Below are positions 7,139 to 15,329 of a stretch of DNA of 47,105 nt, piece by piece. A program made the position numbers and the translations under genes. Within the stretch, counting starts at the first letter, position 1; each line of letters starts with the position of its first letter. Under the pieces are notes generated by a model that was given only the letters and a program-made list of their open reading frames with translations, ran no database searches and had not been told where the DNA came from. Origin of the DNA: Actinomycetes bacterium (GTDB taxonomy: Bacteria; Actinomycetota; Acidimicrobiia; Acidimicrobiales; Microtrichaceae); contig JAEWED010000062.1 in assembly GCA_023389745.1 (NCBI GenBank), positions 1 to 47,105 of the forward strand, in the 5' to 3' direction.

Positions 7139-9375
7139 CCGGGCCCGTCCCAGAACCGGCCGGACCGGGCGCGCCGGTGCAGGCCGCTGCCGACGCCCGG
7201 GTGGCGACGGTGCTGGTCGTCGCCAAGACGCACCTCGACGTCGGGTTCACCGGAACTGCGGCCCAGGTGCGAGCGCGCTACCTCGACGAGTACTTCCCTC
7301 GCGCCATGGCGGTCGCGGAGCGGCTGCGCGACCGCGGCGGCCCCGAGCGGTTCCGCTGGACCACCGGATCGTGGATCCTCACCGAAGCGCTGGAGGCGGC
7401 GGACCGGGCGCGCCGGGCGGATCTCGAGCAGGCGATCGAGCACGGCGACCTGTGTTGGCACGCGCTGCCCTTCACGCTGCACACCGAGTACTGCGATCGG
7501 TCGCTGCTCGAACACGGTCTGAGCCTGTCCGCCGAGCTCGACCGCCGATTCGGCCGCCACACCCGCGCCGCCAAGGTGACCGACGTGCCCGGCCACACCC
7601 GTGGGCTCGTCTCGGTGCTCGCCGACGCGGGGGTGGACTTCCTGCACGTCGGGGTGAACCCGGCCTCGGCGTGTCCGGAGGTGCCGCACCGGTTCCGCTG
7701 GGTCGACCCTGCGGCGGGCGCCGACGGCGACCGGCGGTCGATCCAGGTGATGTACCAGCCCGGCGGCTACGGCGACGTGCAGATCGTGGACGTCCCGGGG
7801 CCTTCCGGTCCCGTGGCGGTCGTCGTCGACCTGACCGGCGACAACCTGGGACCGCGCCGGGCCGACGAGGTCATCGCCCAGTGGTCAGCCCTGTCGCATC
7901 GGTTCCCTTCGGCCCAGATCGCGGCAGCGACCCTCGACGACGTCGCCGCGGTGATGGCCGCGACGGCCGAGACGTTGCCGGTGCTCGACGCTGAGATCGG
8001 CGACACGTGGATCCAGGGCGTCGGCAGCGACCCCGGCAAGACAGCGGGCTTCCGCGAGCTGTGTCGACTGCGTCGCCGCTGGATCGACTCCGGTCTCGTC
8101 GCGGCCGACGACCCGTCGCTGCGGGCCGCGTCGACGTCGCTGCTGTGCGTCGCCGAGCACACCTGGGGCCTGGACCAGAAGACGCACTGGCCCGACACCG
8201 CGCACTGGTCCGCCGATGCGCTGGCGTCGCTGCTGCACCCTGGCGACTCCAGCGCGATCTCCGGTGATCCATCGACACATCGTGTCGACGGATCACCGGA
8301 GTTGGGCCCGGACGCGGCTCGGGCGTTCGCCGAGAGCTGGGAGGAGCAGCGGCGTTACCTCGACGCGTTCGTCGACCGGCTCGACGAGGGCGGTCGCGAC
8401 GACCTGGCCGACGAGGCACGACGGGCGCTCGCTGCGACGCGCACGGTCGTCGCTCGGGTCGCCGACGTCGGAGCGGTCGAGCGCGTGACCTTCGGGGGTG
8501 CCTCGGAGCCGAGTCACGACGAAAAGGAACCGGCGACGGCTCGGCTCCGCGACCTGGCGGTCACCTTCGACGTCGACGGCGCGGTCATCGGACTGCGCAG
8601 TGCTGAGACGGATGACGCGGACGAACACGATGCGGACAAACAGGGCCTGGCATCGCCCGACGCGCCGTTGGCACGGCTCGAGTTCCAGACCTTCGACGCC
8701 GCCGACTTCGAACGCTGGTACTCGACCTACAACGCCGGAACGGCCGATGAGGACGAGTGGTGGGCTCGGTGGGACAACACCAAGCCGGGCCTCGACGGGT
8801 CCGGCGCGCTGTCGCGCTGGTGGACGCCGCGGCTGACCGAGGTGGTCGAACAGGGGGACGCGGTGGTCGCCGTGCTGACGTTCGACGCACCCGCCGATGC
8901 ACCGGTCTCGCTGCCGGCCCGTGCGGAGATGACCGTGAGCCGTGTCGACGGCGACGACGCCGCGGTCGAGTTCGAGCTGCAGTGGTTCGACCGGCCCGCT
9001 GCCCGATGGCCGGGCGCGGTCTGGTGGACGTTCGCCCCGCCCGTCGAACGGCCCGAGCAGTGGCGGATGTCGAAGCTGGACGAGTGGGTGTCGCCCTTCG
9101 AGGTCGTCCCCGGCGGAGGTGTGCACCTGCACTGCGCCGACCGGGTGCGCCACGCCGCCGGTGTGGAGCTGGAGCTGATCGACAGCTCGCTCGTCGCACC
9201 GGGGCGACCCAGGCTGCTCGAGTGGCCGCCCGTCCCGGTCGATCTGTCCGACGGCTGGCACGTCTGCCTGCACGACAACGTGTGGGGGACGAACTTCCCG
9301 ATGTGGGATGATGGCGCGCACAAGTTTCGCGTGCGCCTCCGATGGGCACGTGCCGGTGCATGGAGGACGTCGTGA
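7135..9375 (+). CDS. DUF5054 family protein (GH38-like N-terminal fold)
   Basis: A 746-residue protein. The N-terminal part resembles the catalytic barrel of family 38 alpha-mannosidases (KTHLDVGFT, KVTDVPGHTRGLV, GVNPASACPEVPHRF), followed by long beta-rich C-terminal domains with WYSTYNAGTADEDEWWARW and HDNVWGTNFPMWDDG. This layout matches DUF5054. Metal-type residues (HLD, the D in VTDVPGH) are present, but activity is unproven. ATG 7135 overlaps the preceding stop, and the stop overlaps the next GTG (9372). Codons at 8260-8300 form an internal 19-bp inverted repeat between the hydrolase-like part and what follows. Confidence 0.72.
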   Translation: MTGPVPEPAGPGAPVQAAADARVATVLVVAKTHLDVGFTGTAAQVRARYLDEYFPRAMAVAERLRDRGGPERFRWTTGSWILTEALEAADRARRADLEQAIEHGDLCWHALPFTLHTEYCDRSLLEHGLSLSAELDRRFGRHTRAAKVTDVPGHTRGLVSVLADAGVDFLHVGVNPASACPEVPHRFRWVDPAAGADGDRRSIQVMYQPGGYGDVQIVDVPGPSGPVAVVVDLTGDNLGPRRADEVIAQWSALSHRFPSAQIAAATLDDVAAVMAATAETLPVLDAEIGDTWIQGVGSDPGKTAGFRELCRLRRRWIDSGLVAADDPSLRAASTSLLCVAEHTWGLDQKTHWPDTAHWSADALASLLHPGDSSAISGDPSTHRVDGSPELGPDAARAFAESWEEQRRYLDAFVDRLDEGGRDDLADEARRALAATRTVVARVADVGAVERVTFGGASEPSHDEKEPATARLRDLAVTFDVDGAVIGLRSAETDDADEHDADKQGLASPDAPLARLEFQTFDAADFERWYSTYNAGTADEDEWWARWDNTKPGLDGSGALSRWWTPRLTEVVEQGDAVVAVLTFDAPADAPVSLPARAEMTVSRVDGDDAAVEFELQWFDRPAARWPGAVWWTFAPPVERPEQWRMSKLDEWVSPFEVVPGGGVHLHCADRVRHAAGVELELIDSSLVAPGRPRLLEWPPVPVDLSDGWHVCLHDNVWGTNFPMWDDGAHKFRVRLRWARAGAWRTS
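8260..8300. repeat. Inverted repeat inside the DUF5054 gene
   Basis: Arms of 19 nt at 8260-8278 and 8282-8300 pair with one mismatch around a 3-nt loop. The element is in frame, encoding SGDPSTHRVDGSPE, and sits in a low-complexity linker rather than a conserved domain. Confidence 0.75.
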
Positions 9376-9938
9376 CCTTCGGTGCGATCGAGATGCAGGT
9401 CGTGTTGACGATCCTCGGCGCGGTCGCACTCGGCGCCGTGTTGTGCGTGCTCGCGCTCCTGTTGGTGCGCGGCCGCTTCGGGACCGCTCGGCGGCGGGTC
9501 GTGTTCGACCTGACCGAGGTCGCCTCGCACGATGTGCCCAAGGGTGCGGCGCTGCGCCGCTCGGCTCGCTGCATGGGCCACTCGGCCGACCGTGCGCCCG
9601 TGCGGGGCACCGGCGTGCTGTGGCTGACCGACGACACGTTGGGCTTCTCGGTGCGCGAGCCGCGCACCGTGTTCACCATCGATCTTGTCGACGTCGTGTC
9701 GGTGTCGGCTCGCCAGGTCGTGCGGCGGCCGGGGGTGCGAGCGATCCGCAGCAAGGACCGGCCGTTCGTCGTCGTGGAGTGGGGGACCGGCGACGGCGGC
9801 ACCGCGATGGTGTCGTGGCGGCTCGATCCCGAGGTCGGCGAGGCGTCCGAGCAGGAGTGGGTCGAGGCGATCGACCGTGCCCGCGTCGTGCAGGAGATCC
9901 GCGCCGGCGCGCAGCCGGTCGACTGGCCGTCGGTCTGA
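9372..9938 (+). CDS. Membrane-anchored protein of unknown function
   Basis: A 188-residue protein with one N-terminal transmembrane segment (about residues 9-32), an RGRFGTARRR stop-transfer cluster, and a cytoplasmic domain with beta-strand character resembling PH-like/DUF2550 proteins. That resemblance is weak. GTG 9372 overlaps the DUF5054 stop by 4 nt (GTGA) and has GGAGG 5 nt upstream, so it is preferred over ATG 9342. It is the third gene of a tightly overlapped transcript beginning at 6638. Its function cannot be deduced. Confidence 0.75.
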   Translation: MTFGAIEMQVVLTILGAVALGAVLCVLALLLVRGRFGTARRRVVFDLTEVASHDVPKGAALRRSARCMGHSADRAPVRGTGVLWLTDDTLGFSVREPRTVFTIDLVDVVSVSARQVVRRPGVRAIRSKDRPFVVVEWGTGDGGTAMVSWRLDPEVGEASEQEWVEAIDRARVVQEIRAGAQPVDWPSV

Positions 9939-9973
9939 GTGCCCGTCCGGCGAGCGACCGTCGGGCTGGCAGG

Positions 9974-10046
9974 TGGGCCCCGTGGGGCTCGAACCCACGA
10001 CCGATGGATTAAAAGTCCACTGCTCTACCAACTGAGCTAGAGGCCC
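9974..10046 (-). tRNA. tRNA-Lys (anticodon TTT)
   Basis: A full 73-nt cloverleaf on the minus strand: acceptor GGGCCTC paired to GGGGCCC (one G.U), D-arm GCTC/GAGC with AGTTGGTA, anticodon stem GTGGA/TCCAT around loop CTTTTAA, T-arm GTGGG/CCCAC around TTCGAGC, discriminator A. The 3' CCA is not fully encoded (ACC then T). Confidence 0.97.
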
Positions 10047-10230
10047 GGGACTGCAACAGTACCGACGAGATGCAGCTCGAGAGAACGGTGGTACCAGCAC
10101 CCGGGTGGGGCAGTGCCGCCGGGGGCGCCGTCAGAAGAGTTGGACGTTCGCCGCCGTCGGGCCGCACCACCCCCTGCGCAGTCGAACCTCCGTGCGGGTT
10201 GCGAAGTGCTTCCCTGCGAGGTCTTGGACG

Positions 10231-11442
10231 TCAGAAGCAGCGCTGGGCCACGAGCTGCTGGCCGATCAGGCTCTGTCGGGAGACGACGACGGTGCGACCG
10301 TCGGAGCTGCTCACCATCCACGAGAACTGCGGGGTCAGCTCGGTGGCCTCGGTCGCGACCGTGAGGACTCCGGCCGTCGGGTGGGACTCCACCACCTCGC
10401 CCAGGTCGTGCCGGGACACCCATCGGGTGGCCAGCAGCGACCCTCCGGGGGTGACGGCGTTGAACTGCAGCTGGGGTTGGCCCGGCTGACCGGTGGTCTG
10501 CAGCTGGAGCGCCACACGGCCGGTGCCGGTGGTCCGGTCCCACACCACGAAGCTCTGCACGCCCGGGACCTGGGTCGCGTCGAATCGGCGAAACGCCAGG
10601 TAGCGGAGGTCGTCGCTGATGCCGGTCGCGTACAGCTCCGTGCCGGGGAAGGCGGCCATGGCCGCCGACGCGTCGGCCGCGAGGTCGGTCACCGCGCCCG
10701 TGGCCGTGCTGATCAGTCGGTAGCCGTCGAGGAGGACCGAGCCGTCGCTGGTGGGTGCTCCGACGACGGTGGTGTCGACCACGGTGGACAGCACCGCGTC
10801 GGTGGTCGCGTCGGTGACCACCAGCACGTGGCGCAGCACTGGGGCGGGACCCGAGCTGTCGAGGAAGGACTGCCGCCACAGCACCCGTCGGCCGTCGGCG
10901 GAGAGCGCGAACGCGTTCATCGGGTAGGGCACACCGGGCGGCGGCGAGGAGACCACCGGCACAGGGAGGTCGGACACGGAGCCGGTCGTCGCCCGCCAGC
11001 GGCTCAACGTGGTCTGCGGAGCGTCCTCGGTGGCGGCGGTTCCGGCGGTGCCGAACACCACCTGCGACCCGTCGGTCGGAACGGACACCAACAGGGTCCC
11101 GGACACCACATCGGCGACGGGCAGCGAACCCACCGGCGTGCTCGAGCTGTCGGTCCGGGTGCGCCGCAGCGACAGGTCGAAGCCGGCACCCACCACGCGT
11201 GACGCCACGAGCCATTCGCCGTCGGGTGACACCGCGCGGGGCAGCGAGAAGTACACCGGGTCGGCCGGTTCGAGCGGCACCTCGGTGCGGGCCGGGCAGG
11301 CCGCCAGGCGCGGCGTCGGCTCGGGGGCGCACGCGGTGGCACCCAACGACGCGAGGGCGACCACCAGCGTGGCGGCAGCGAAGGAACGGACCTGGCCGCG
11401 TCGCCGCGGGACCCATTGCTCGAGAACGCGGTGCTCGGACAT
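10231..11442 (-). CDS. Secreted beta-propeller-like lipoprotein
   Basis: A 403-residue exported protein. The N-terminus has a basic stretch (PRRRGQ), a hydrophobic segment and a weak lipobox ending ATAC, so it may be lipid-anchored. The mature part repeats WD40/TolB-like phrases: VSPDGEWLVASR, VPTDGSQVVFGT, LSADGRRVLWRQ, ISDDLRYLAFRR, SSDGRTVVVSR. Together these suggest a propeller of about six or seven blades. Such proteins usually bind partners or ligands rather than catalyse. ATG 11442 has GAGG a few bases upstream, and a longer frame to 12012 lies inside the neighbouring HNH gene. It is downstream of that gene on the same strand. Confidence 0.72.
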   Translation of the reverse strand: MSEHRVLEQWVPRRRGQVRSFAAATLVVALASLGATACAPEPTPRLAACPARTEVPLEPADPVYFSLPRAVSPDGEWLVASRVVGAGFDLSLRRTRTDSSSTPVGSLPVADVVSGTLLVSVPTDGSQVVFGTAGTAATEDAPQTTLSRWRATTGSVSDLPVPVVSSPPPGVPYPMNAFALSADGRRVLWRQSFLDSSGPAPVLRHVLVVTDATTDAVLSTVVDTTVVGAPTSDGSVLLDGYRLISTATGAVTDLAADASAAMAAFPGTELYATGISDDLRYLAFRRFDATQVPGVQSFVVWDRTTGTGRVALQLQTTGQPGQPQLQFNAVTPGGSLLATRWVSRHDLGEVVESHPTAGVLTVATEATELTPQFSWMVSSSDGRTVVVSRQSLIGQQLVAQRCF

Positions 11443-11618
11443 GGTCGCCTCCTCGCCCGTCGAGGTCGCCGCGGGCTTCACCGCATCATCCGACAACTGC
11501 TTCCCGCGCGACAGGGCCCAAGGTCCTGCCTCGACGCGCGTCGACGATGACCACCCCTGGCAGCCGGCTGACTGAAGGGCCTGGCTCCGGCGCCTCGTGC
11601 GTCGCCCCTGCAGCAGGG

Positions 11619-13031
11619 TCAGGCCAGGAGCTGGAGGGCCTGGGGAGGCGGAGCCCCCGTGCGCTGTCGACCCTTGCGTTGGGACCACAGGAAGTCCCCG
11701 GTGGGGGTCACCCACCAGAACCACTCGTCGTCGGTGGTGCCCATTCTCCAACCCTTGCGATGCGAGACGCCGTGGTGATAGCGGCACAGCGAGGCGAGGT
11801 TGGCGAGGTCGGTCGGTCCGCCGTCCTGCCAGTGGTGGACGTGGTGGGCGTCGGTCCACGAGGCGGGTGCGGTGCAGCGGGGGAACACGCAGCCGCCGTC
11901 GCGACGGTCCAGCGCTCGGCGGAGCGCTGCGGTCACGAGTCGTTGCAGCTCGCCGACGTCGAGCACGGTGCGGTGCAGGCCGAAGACGACACCCCGGAGC
12001 AGCGGATCGCACATGATCGTGCGTCGTCCGGTGTCACCGATCGGGATGCCATCGTCGTCGACGAGACGACTGGGATCGGCTGCGTCGAGGTGATAGATCG
12101 TCTCCGGCGCAGGACCTGCGCCCTTGTGCCGGTCGGCCCGGTCGGCACGTGCCATCTCGTGCATGCCCTGGGCCATGAGCCGGCGATGGCTGGGCGTGGG
12201 CAGATCGCTGGGAGCGACCTCCTCGTCGCGGCGCCGGGCGTGGAACAGCGAGTCGGCTCGGGCTGTCACGGCGTCACGGATCACCGCGCCGGTGACGGCA
12301 TCGAACTCGCCGCGCAGCACCCAACGGCCGTCGAGCCCGCGAGTGAACGTGACGGTGTTGTCGGCGCAGGGATCCTTGGGCTCGGGGCCGTCGGCGTCGA
12401 GGCACGACACGAGGGCGATGAGCTTGGCTCGCCACAGGTCGAAGGACAGCTCCTGGGCATCGGCGATGAGGTCGGGCACGATCGGCAGCAACAGCTCTGT
12501 GATCCGACTGTTGTTGAGCGCTGTGACGAGCGCTCGAGCGTGTTGTTCGCCGACCCGACCCGATGCCATCGCGTCGGCGACCTCGGGCAGCCGGTCGCGG
12601 AGGTCGGCGGCGAGACGTACCCGGGCCCGGGCGACGCCGCTGGCCTGACCGGTCGCGTCTGCGAACCAGGTGCCGGTGCGCAGGCCGTGCAGTTGGTTCA
12701 AGGTGTCGCGTGTCTCGAGCTCTCCCAGGACGGCGAGGCTCGTCGCGTCGAGCACGCGGCGTGCTGCCTCGAGGTCGCGTGCCGCGCGGAGCAACCCGTC
12801 GTCGGACAGTTCGGCCATGTCACGCTCGGCAGCACCCGTCAGGATGTCGAGGAGACCCGAGAGATCGACGCGACCTGACAGGCGTTGAGCGAAGTCGTCC
12901 TCGTCGAGGCGGTCGTACTCGGCCGCGAGTCCCGCACGCCATGCCTGCAGCACCGCCAGACCGCTCACCGAGGAGTCGTCGTCGGGTGGCAACCGGTCGG
13001 CCGCACCGGAGGGATCGTCGGTATCGAACAT
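11619..13031 (-). CDS. DUF222 / HNH endonuclease (13E12 repeat family)
   Basis: A 470-residue member of the actinobacterial 13E12/DUF222 family: an alpha-helical DUF222 domain (about residues 20-330) and a C-terminal HNH nuclease module with GGCVFPRCTAPASWTDAHH, HHWQDGGPTDLANLASLC and RYHH, holding the HNH His and Asn and the zinc cysteines. These genes often exist in multiple copies and are thought to be mobile or damage-related. Start ATG 13031 is supported by TATCAT 7 nt upstream (leaderless). In-frame GTG 13055 is an alternative. A perfect LexA-type dyad covers the promoter and start, so SOS control is expected. Confidence 0.88.
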   Translation of the reverse strand: MFDTDDPSGAADRLPPDDDSSVSGLAVLQAWRAGLAAEYDRLDEDDFAQRLSGRVDLSGLLDILTGAAERDMAELSDDGLLRAARDLEAARRVLDATSLAVLGELETRDTLNQLHGLRTGTWFADATGQASGVARARVRLAADLRDRLPEVADAMASGRVGEQHARALVTALNNSRITELLLPIVPDLIADAQELSFDLWRAKLIALVSCLDADGPEPKDPCADNTVTFTRGLDGRWVLRGEFDAVTGAVIRDAVTARADSLFHARRRDEEVAPSDLPTPSHRRLMAQGMHEMARADRADRHKGAGPAPETIYHLDAADPSRLVDDDGIPIGDTGRRTIMCDPLLRGVVFGLHRTVLDVGELQRLVTAALRRALDRRDGGCVFPRCTAPASWTDAHHVHHWQDGGPTDLANLASLCRYHHGVSHRKGWRMGTTDDEWFWWVTPTGDFLWSQRKGRQRTGAPPPQALQLLA

Positions 13032-13039
13032 GTGTTCGA
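13024..13039. promoter_or_regulatory. LexA (SOS) box over the HNH gene start
   Basis: TCGAACATGTGTTCGA matches the Gram-positive/mycobacterial LexA consensus TCGAAC-N4-GTTCGA at all twelve fixed positions. The dyad extends one base on each side. It runs from the last base of the -10 hexamer into the first codons, so bound LexA would block transcription initiation. Confidence 0.75.
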
Positions 13040-13044
13040 TGATA
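13039..13044 (-). promoter_or_regulatory. Leaderless -10 (TATCAT) for the DUF222/HNH gene
   Basis: Minus-strand TATCAT is 7 nt before ATG 13031 and touches the LexA box, which ends at 13039. Confidence 0.5.
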
Positions 13045-13164
13045 TCGAGGGGCACTGACACCGAAGCCTCGGCGGGCGAACGCTCCGGCGTCGTTGGACG
13101 GAGTCGGTGCGGTGGACGGCGACTTCCGGCTGACGTCGGAGTCGCTTCGGCGAGACGGATCAGG

Positions 13165-13296
13165 TCAGCCCGGTTCGTTCGGCTCGGCCGGCTCCTCGTC
13201 GCGTGCGATCTGTGATCCCGGGGAGAGCTCGTCCTCGTCGCTCGAATCAGCTGGTGGCGGGGACTGGTCGGTCGATGTGTCGTCGGTGTCGGACAT
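13165..13296 (-). CDS. Small acidic protein (43 residues)
   Basis: A short reading frame beginning MSDTDDTSTDQ and ending EEPAEPNEPG. It is strongly acidic and proline-rich, and is probably disordered. ATG 13296 has a strong GGAGG 6 nt upstream, the main reason to believe it. The frame occupies the space between the HNH gene and the divergent DUF2855 gene and has no other explanation. No family is recognised. The rest of 13032-13441 shows only the LexA box and candidate promoters. Confidence 0.5.
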   Translation of the reverse strand: MSDTDDTSTDQSPPPADSSDEDELSPGSQIARDEEPAEPNEPG

Positions 13297-13441
13297 CGGT
13301 CCTCCTTCGAGGTTCGTCCAGAGCGACTACCCCGGAACCGTCCTCGCCGACACCGCCGAGGCGCTTCGTCGTCCACCGAGAACACGAGTCCTCGCACTCG
13401 ACGCAGCATCGGGCGCGGACTGTGCGGTAGACACCTCGTCC

Positions 13442-14512
13442 ATGGCATGGGATCTGCGAGTCGACCGAGCTGACCTCTCCCGAGCGACGGTGGTCGAGGT
13501 GCCGTCGCTCGAACCGGGGCCGGGTCAGGTCGTGCTGCGCGTCGACCGCGTCGGCATGAGCGCCAACAACGTGACGTACGCGGTGTTCGGCGACGCGATG
13601 CAGTACTGGGACTTCTTCCCCACGAGCGACATCGACGGCGTGCCCCAGGGGCGGGTGCCGCTGTGGGGCTTCGCCGAGGTCGAGCAGAGCACGGTCCCCG
13701 GAGTGCTCGAAGGTACACGGCTCTACGGCTACCTGCCGACGAGCAGCCACCTGATCGTGCAGCCCGCGAAGGTCGACGCCCATGGCTTCCGCGACGCGAG
13801 CCCGCACCGCCAGCACCTGCCGACGCCGTACAACGGTCTGACGACCACCACGGCCGACCCCGCCTACGACCCCGAGCTCGAGGACCTCCAGGTCCTCTAC
13901 CGCCCGCTGTTCATGACGAGCTTCATGCTCGCGGACTACCTGACCGACCACGACTGCTTCGGGGCCGACTCGGTGGTCATCAGCAGCGCCTCGAGCAAGA
14001 CCGCGTACGGCACGGCGTTCCTGCTCGACGGCGTGCACCGCGTCGGTCTGACCAGCGAGGCGAACCGCGCGTTCACCGAGTCGCTCGGCTGCTACGACGA
14101 GGTCCGCACCTACGACGAGGTCGACGAGCTCGCGCAGGTCCCGACCGCCTACGTCGACATCGCCGGCGACGCACCGTTGCGCCGACGGGTGCACGAGCGG
14201 GTGTCGCCGGTGCACTCCGCGGTCGTCGGCGCCGCGCACCACGACGCCGCCCCCGACCTGACCGACGGCGGGCTGCCCGGTGGTGCGCCGACCTTCTTCT
14301 TCGCCCCCGACCAGATGCGCAAGCGCTACACCGACTGGGGCCCGCACGGGGTCGAGGAGCGACACGCCGAGGCGTGGGCGCGCTTCGCCCCGGTCGTCGC
14401 CGGCTGGGTCGACGTCGTGGTGGGCGACGGTCCCGAGGGGCTCCGCGCGGCGTGGCTCGAGACCCTCGCTGGTAGCGCATCACCGAGGGACGGGCTCGTC
14501 ATCCGCCTCTGA
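13442..14512 (+). CDS. DUF2855 family protein
   Basis: A 356-residue protein resembling the DUF2855 family, distantly related to zinc-free medium-chain dehydrogenase/enoyl-reductase folds. Visible phrases are VGMSANNVTYAVFGDAMQYW near residue 40, VPLWGFAEVEQS, RPLFMTSFMLADYL, VVISSASSKTAYG (a nucleotide-binding-like turn) and FFFAPDQMRKR. The reaction is unknown. ATG 13442 is the first start after the upstream acidic frame. TAGACA lies 8 nt before it, a poor match to the leaderless pattern. Confidence 0.82.
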   Translation: MAWDLRVDRADLSRATVVEVPSLEPGPGQVVLRVDRVGMSANNVTYAVFGDAMQYWDFFPTSDIDGVPQGRVPLWGFAEVEQSTVPGVLEGTRLYGYLPTSSHLIVQPAKVDAHGFRDASPHRQHLPTPYNGLTTTTADPAYDPELEDLQVLYRPLFMTSFMLADYLTDHDCFGADSVVISSASSKTAYGTAFLLDGVHRVGLTSEANRAFTESLGCYDEVRTYDEVDELAQVPTAYVDIAGDAPLRRRVHERVSPVHSAVVGAAHHDAAPDLTDGGLPGGAPTFFFAPDQMRKRYTDWGPHGVEERHAEAWARFAPVVAGWVDVVVGDGPEGLRAAWLETLAGSASPRDGLVIRL

Positions 14513-14759
14513 ACGCGGCGAGTTCGACGCAGCGAGCTCGCCTCGCCCGGTCGAAGTGACGGGCCGCCGCCTGCGGCGCGACGACGTCGAAGGACTTCCG
14601 GATGTAGGCGGGGAAGCCGATCTCGTCCCGGATCGGACTCGGTGGGACGAGGGCGGCATCACCGAGCGACGCGTGATCGCCACAGCTCAGCGCAGCGGGT
14701 TTCCCGCACAGCAGTTTCTTGCTCAAGTATCTGGTTGGATCGTGCCGATCAGATCGCAT
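14499..14759 (-). CDS. Uncertain 86-residue reading frame or gene remnant
   Basis: The intergenic space between DUF2855 and the CAP lipoprotein contains a minus-strand frame from ATG 14759. Its second half (SPIRDEIGFPAYIRKSF to RCVELAAFRGG) has the G/C third-position bias of real genes here, while the first part does not. It overlaps the DUF2855 stop by 14 nt. No family is recognised. It may be a decayed 3' fragment or chance. Confidence 0.25.
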   Translation of the reverse strand: MRSDRHDPTRYLSKKLLCGKPAALSCGDHASLGDAALVPPSPIRDEIGFPAYIRKSFDVVAPQAAARHFDRARRARCVELAAFRGG

Positions 14760-15231
14760 GCGCCGAGCACTGCTCCTCATCCTCCCCGTCGCCCTCCTGA
14801 CCCTGGGTGCCTGCGGTGCTCGACCGCAGGCCGTGGAACCCTGGGCCGGCGAGATGCTGAACGCCGTGAACGCGAGTCGGGCCCAAGCGGGTGCACCGCC
14901 GCTGCAGCTGTGCGGAACGCTGCAGGCCGCGGCTCAGGGGCACTCCGACTTCCAGGCCTCGGCGTCGCAGATGACCCACACCGGCTGGGGCGGCACGACG
15001 ATGAAGCAGCGGGCCGAGAACGCCGGCTACCGGGGCTGGACGGCGCTCGCCGAGAACGTGGCGGCGGGCTCGCCCGACGTCGGTTCGGTGATGGGCAGCT
15101 GGCTGCGCTCGTCGGGACACCGGACGAACCTGCTGAACCCGAACTATCAGCACGTCGGCTTCGGCCTGGCCCGCGGCGCCGACGGCACCCCGTACTGGAC
15201 CCAGGACTTCGGTCGCAGCGGCAGCTGCTGA
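14758..15231 (+). CDS. CAP/SCP-domain lipoprotein
   Basis: A 157-residue exported lipoprotein: basic start MRRALL, hydrophobic core, and lipobox LGAC, giving Cys at about 19. The CAP (SCP/PR-1) domain follows, with MLNAVNASRAQAG, HSDFQASASQMTHTGWGG, AENAGYRG, ALAENVAAG and SGHRTNLLNPNYQHVGFGLA. These include the usual His and Glu cluster. Bacterial CAP proteins are surface proteins of mostly unknown role. ATG 14758 gives a perfect signal peptide. A hairpin follows before the convergent frameshifted gene. Confidence 0.85.
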   Translation: MRRALLLILPVALLTLGACGARPQAVEPWAGEMLNAVNASRAQAGAPPLQLCGTLQAAAQGHSDFQASASQMTHTGWGGTTMKQRAENAGYRGWTALAENVAAGSPDVGSVMGSWLRSSGHRTNLLNPNYQHVGFGLARGADGTPYWTQDFGRSGSC

Positions 15232-15270
15232 TCGGCGACGCGTCGAACGGCGCTGGGCACAAGAACGTTT

Positions 15271-15303
15271 CGAGGTCTCCGTCGTCCGCCGACGGAGGCC
15301 TCG
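15271..15303. terminator. Hairpin between convergent genes
   Basis: Arms cgaggtctccgtcg (15271-15284) and cgacggaggcctcg (15290-15303) pair over 14 bp with one non-Watson-Crick position and a 5-nt loop. It lies between the CAP lipoprotein and the minus-strand frameshifted gene. Confidence 0.55.
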
Positions 15304-15329
15304 GGCGCGTTCGGACGCCGCTCTTCGAG

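Noticed and set aside
11619..13031. DUF222/HNH gene as part of a mobile element with ends
   Set aside because: No inverted repeats, target duplications or transposase were found around it. The family is repeated in genomes but no element boundary is visible here.
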